Assembly: GCF_003287285.1 (NCBI RefSeq)
Contig: NZ_QMIG01000017.1
Span: forward strand, 46,117 to 110,116
Direction: 5' to 3'
Origin: Phytoactinopolyspora halophila
Lineage (GTDB): Bacteria; Actinomycetota; Actinomycetes; Jiangellales; Jiangellaceae
Length of the DNA stretch: 64,000 bases
The stretch's first letter is position 1. The number at the start of each line of letters is the position of its first letter. Under the pieces are notes generated by a model, which was given only the letters and a program-made list of their open reading frames with translations, did not search any database and was not told the origin of the DNA. Both the position numbers and the translations under genes were made by a program. Positions 63,593 to 64,000 of this stretch are shown one piece after another.

Positions 63593-64000
63593 CTACTTGG
63601 TCACCGCACCGTGCCGGTTGCTGGCCGTGAAGGCCACCACGCCAGCACCGAGCAGCAGGGCGACGCCCAGTGCCAAGAACCACATGCTGCCGATACCGGT
63701 GTCCGGCAGGTCGCCGTCGGCTTCGGTTTCGGCATCGGCGTCGGCGCCGGCCTCAGCCCCGGCATCCGCGTCAGCGTCCGCCTCGGCATCCGCGTCAGCG
63801 TCCGCCTCGGCGTCGGCATCGCCGTCAACCTCGGTCTCCACCTCAGCATCGCCATCGACTTCGGCCTCAGCGTCGCCGTCAACCTCGGCCTCAGCGTCGC
63901 CATCGACCTCGGCCTCAGCGTCGCCGTCAACCTCGGCCTCGGCACCACCGTCGACCTCGGTCTCCACCTCAGCATCGGCCTCGGTCTCCACCTCAGCGTC
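63593..64000 (-). CDS. LPDTG surface protein with Glu/Asp-rich 8-residue repeats (5' end outside window)
   Basis: The minus-strand frame is open to the window edge; 135 residues are visible, all C-terminal. They start with DAEVETEADAEVETEVDGG, then four or more copies of the 8-residue unit AEAEVDGD (24-base DNA repeats), a run of alternating Ala/Asp with Glu (ADADAEADADADA), then LPDTGIGS, a membrane segment (MWFLALGVALLLGAGVVAF) and a basic tail (SNRHGAVTK). It is a sortase substrate like the protein at 59292-61256 and occupies the same place relative to its DUF5819-HTTM pair. The N-terminal domain is not seen. Confidence 0.88.
   Translation of the reverse strand, partial: DAEVETEADAEVETEVDGGAEAEVDGDAEAEVDGDAEAEVDGDAEAEVDGDAEVETEVDGDADAEADADADAEADADADAGAEAGADADAETEADGDLPDTGIGSMWFLALGVALLLGAGVVAFTASNRHGAVTK
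63831..63956 (-). repeat. 24-base tandem coding repeats in the second LPDTG protein
   Basis: Repeated 24-base units (gccgtcaacctcggcctcagcgtc and near-identical variants with catcgac in place of cgtcaac) in tandem, encoding the unit AEAEVDGD. Period 24 keeps the reading frame and lets copy number change without frameshift. Confidence 0.75.

Noticed and set aside
63593..64000. Regular 24-base repeats considered as a CRISPR array
   Set aside because: The repeats are contiguous without spacers and translate in one frame to an acidic tail ending in LPDTG and a membrane anchor.

Overview
The window is chromosomal DNA from a high-GC Gram-positive bacterium (Actinomycetota). Most of it is strongly GC-rich, with many GTG starts and short or overlapping gene junctions. 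It carries the housekeeping set gatCAB, an NAD-dependent ligase, mnmA with a cysteine desulfurase, and etfBA, in an order I know from actinomycetes. It also has sortase-type (LPDTG) surface proteins of the choice-of-anchor G type. A Jiangella-like or related actinomycete is possible, but I cannot fix the genus.

Layout. 1-9.3 kb is a visibly AT-richer segment (roughly half GC by eye). It holds a truncated glycosyltransferase, a gene-poor stretch, and a complete five-gene peptide/nickel-type ABC importer with an intercistronic hairpin after the binding-protein gene. 9.7-18.3 kb returns to high GC: a GH78 rhamnosidase diverges from a three-gene operon (AstE-like deacylase, threonine-synthase-like PLP enzyme, epimerase), followed by a flavin amine oxidase-like gene and an M50-type membrane peptidase. 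18.4-21.9 kb is gatC-gatA-[71-aa protein]-gatB. 22.1-25.8 kb is an acyltransferase followed by a histidine kinase/LuxR regulator pair. 25.8-32.2 kb holds an ACT protein, a RecQ helicase with a C-terminal phosphoribosyltransferase-like domain, ligA and a MetE-like gene. 32.3-51 kb is accessory: drug-type ABC exporter, two TetR-controlled loci, a secreted 5'-nucleotidase, an arsenate-reductase-like gene, an MFS pump, hydrolases and oxidoreductases, and a 4.3-kb lower-GC island (aldo/keto reductase, Gfo/Idh, two SDRs) bounded by 64-bp direct repeats of the 3' end of an FAD oxidoreductase gene. A decayed Doc-type toxin remnant sits just before mnmA. 51.3-57 kb is mnmA, cysteine desulfurase, a secreted phosphodiester glycosidase and etfBA.

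57.1-64.0 kb (all minus strand) is the most unusual part. A three-gene unit occurs twice in tandem: LPDTG surface protein with an acidic Glu-rich repeat tail, then a DUF5819 membrane protein, then an HTTM membrane protein. HTTM is the fold of vitamin K-dependent gamma-carboxylase and of SdpB; DUF5819 recalls SdpA. The arrangement suggests a duplicated system that modifies or matures a wall-anchored, glutamate-rich substrate; this is inference.

Four long near-perfect hairpins (20-32 bp stems) at gene ends, three of them directly after TGA stop codons, form a second recurring theme. No tRNA, rRNA, CRISPR array or intact insertion sequence was seen.
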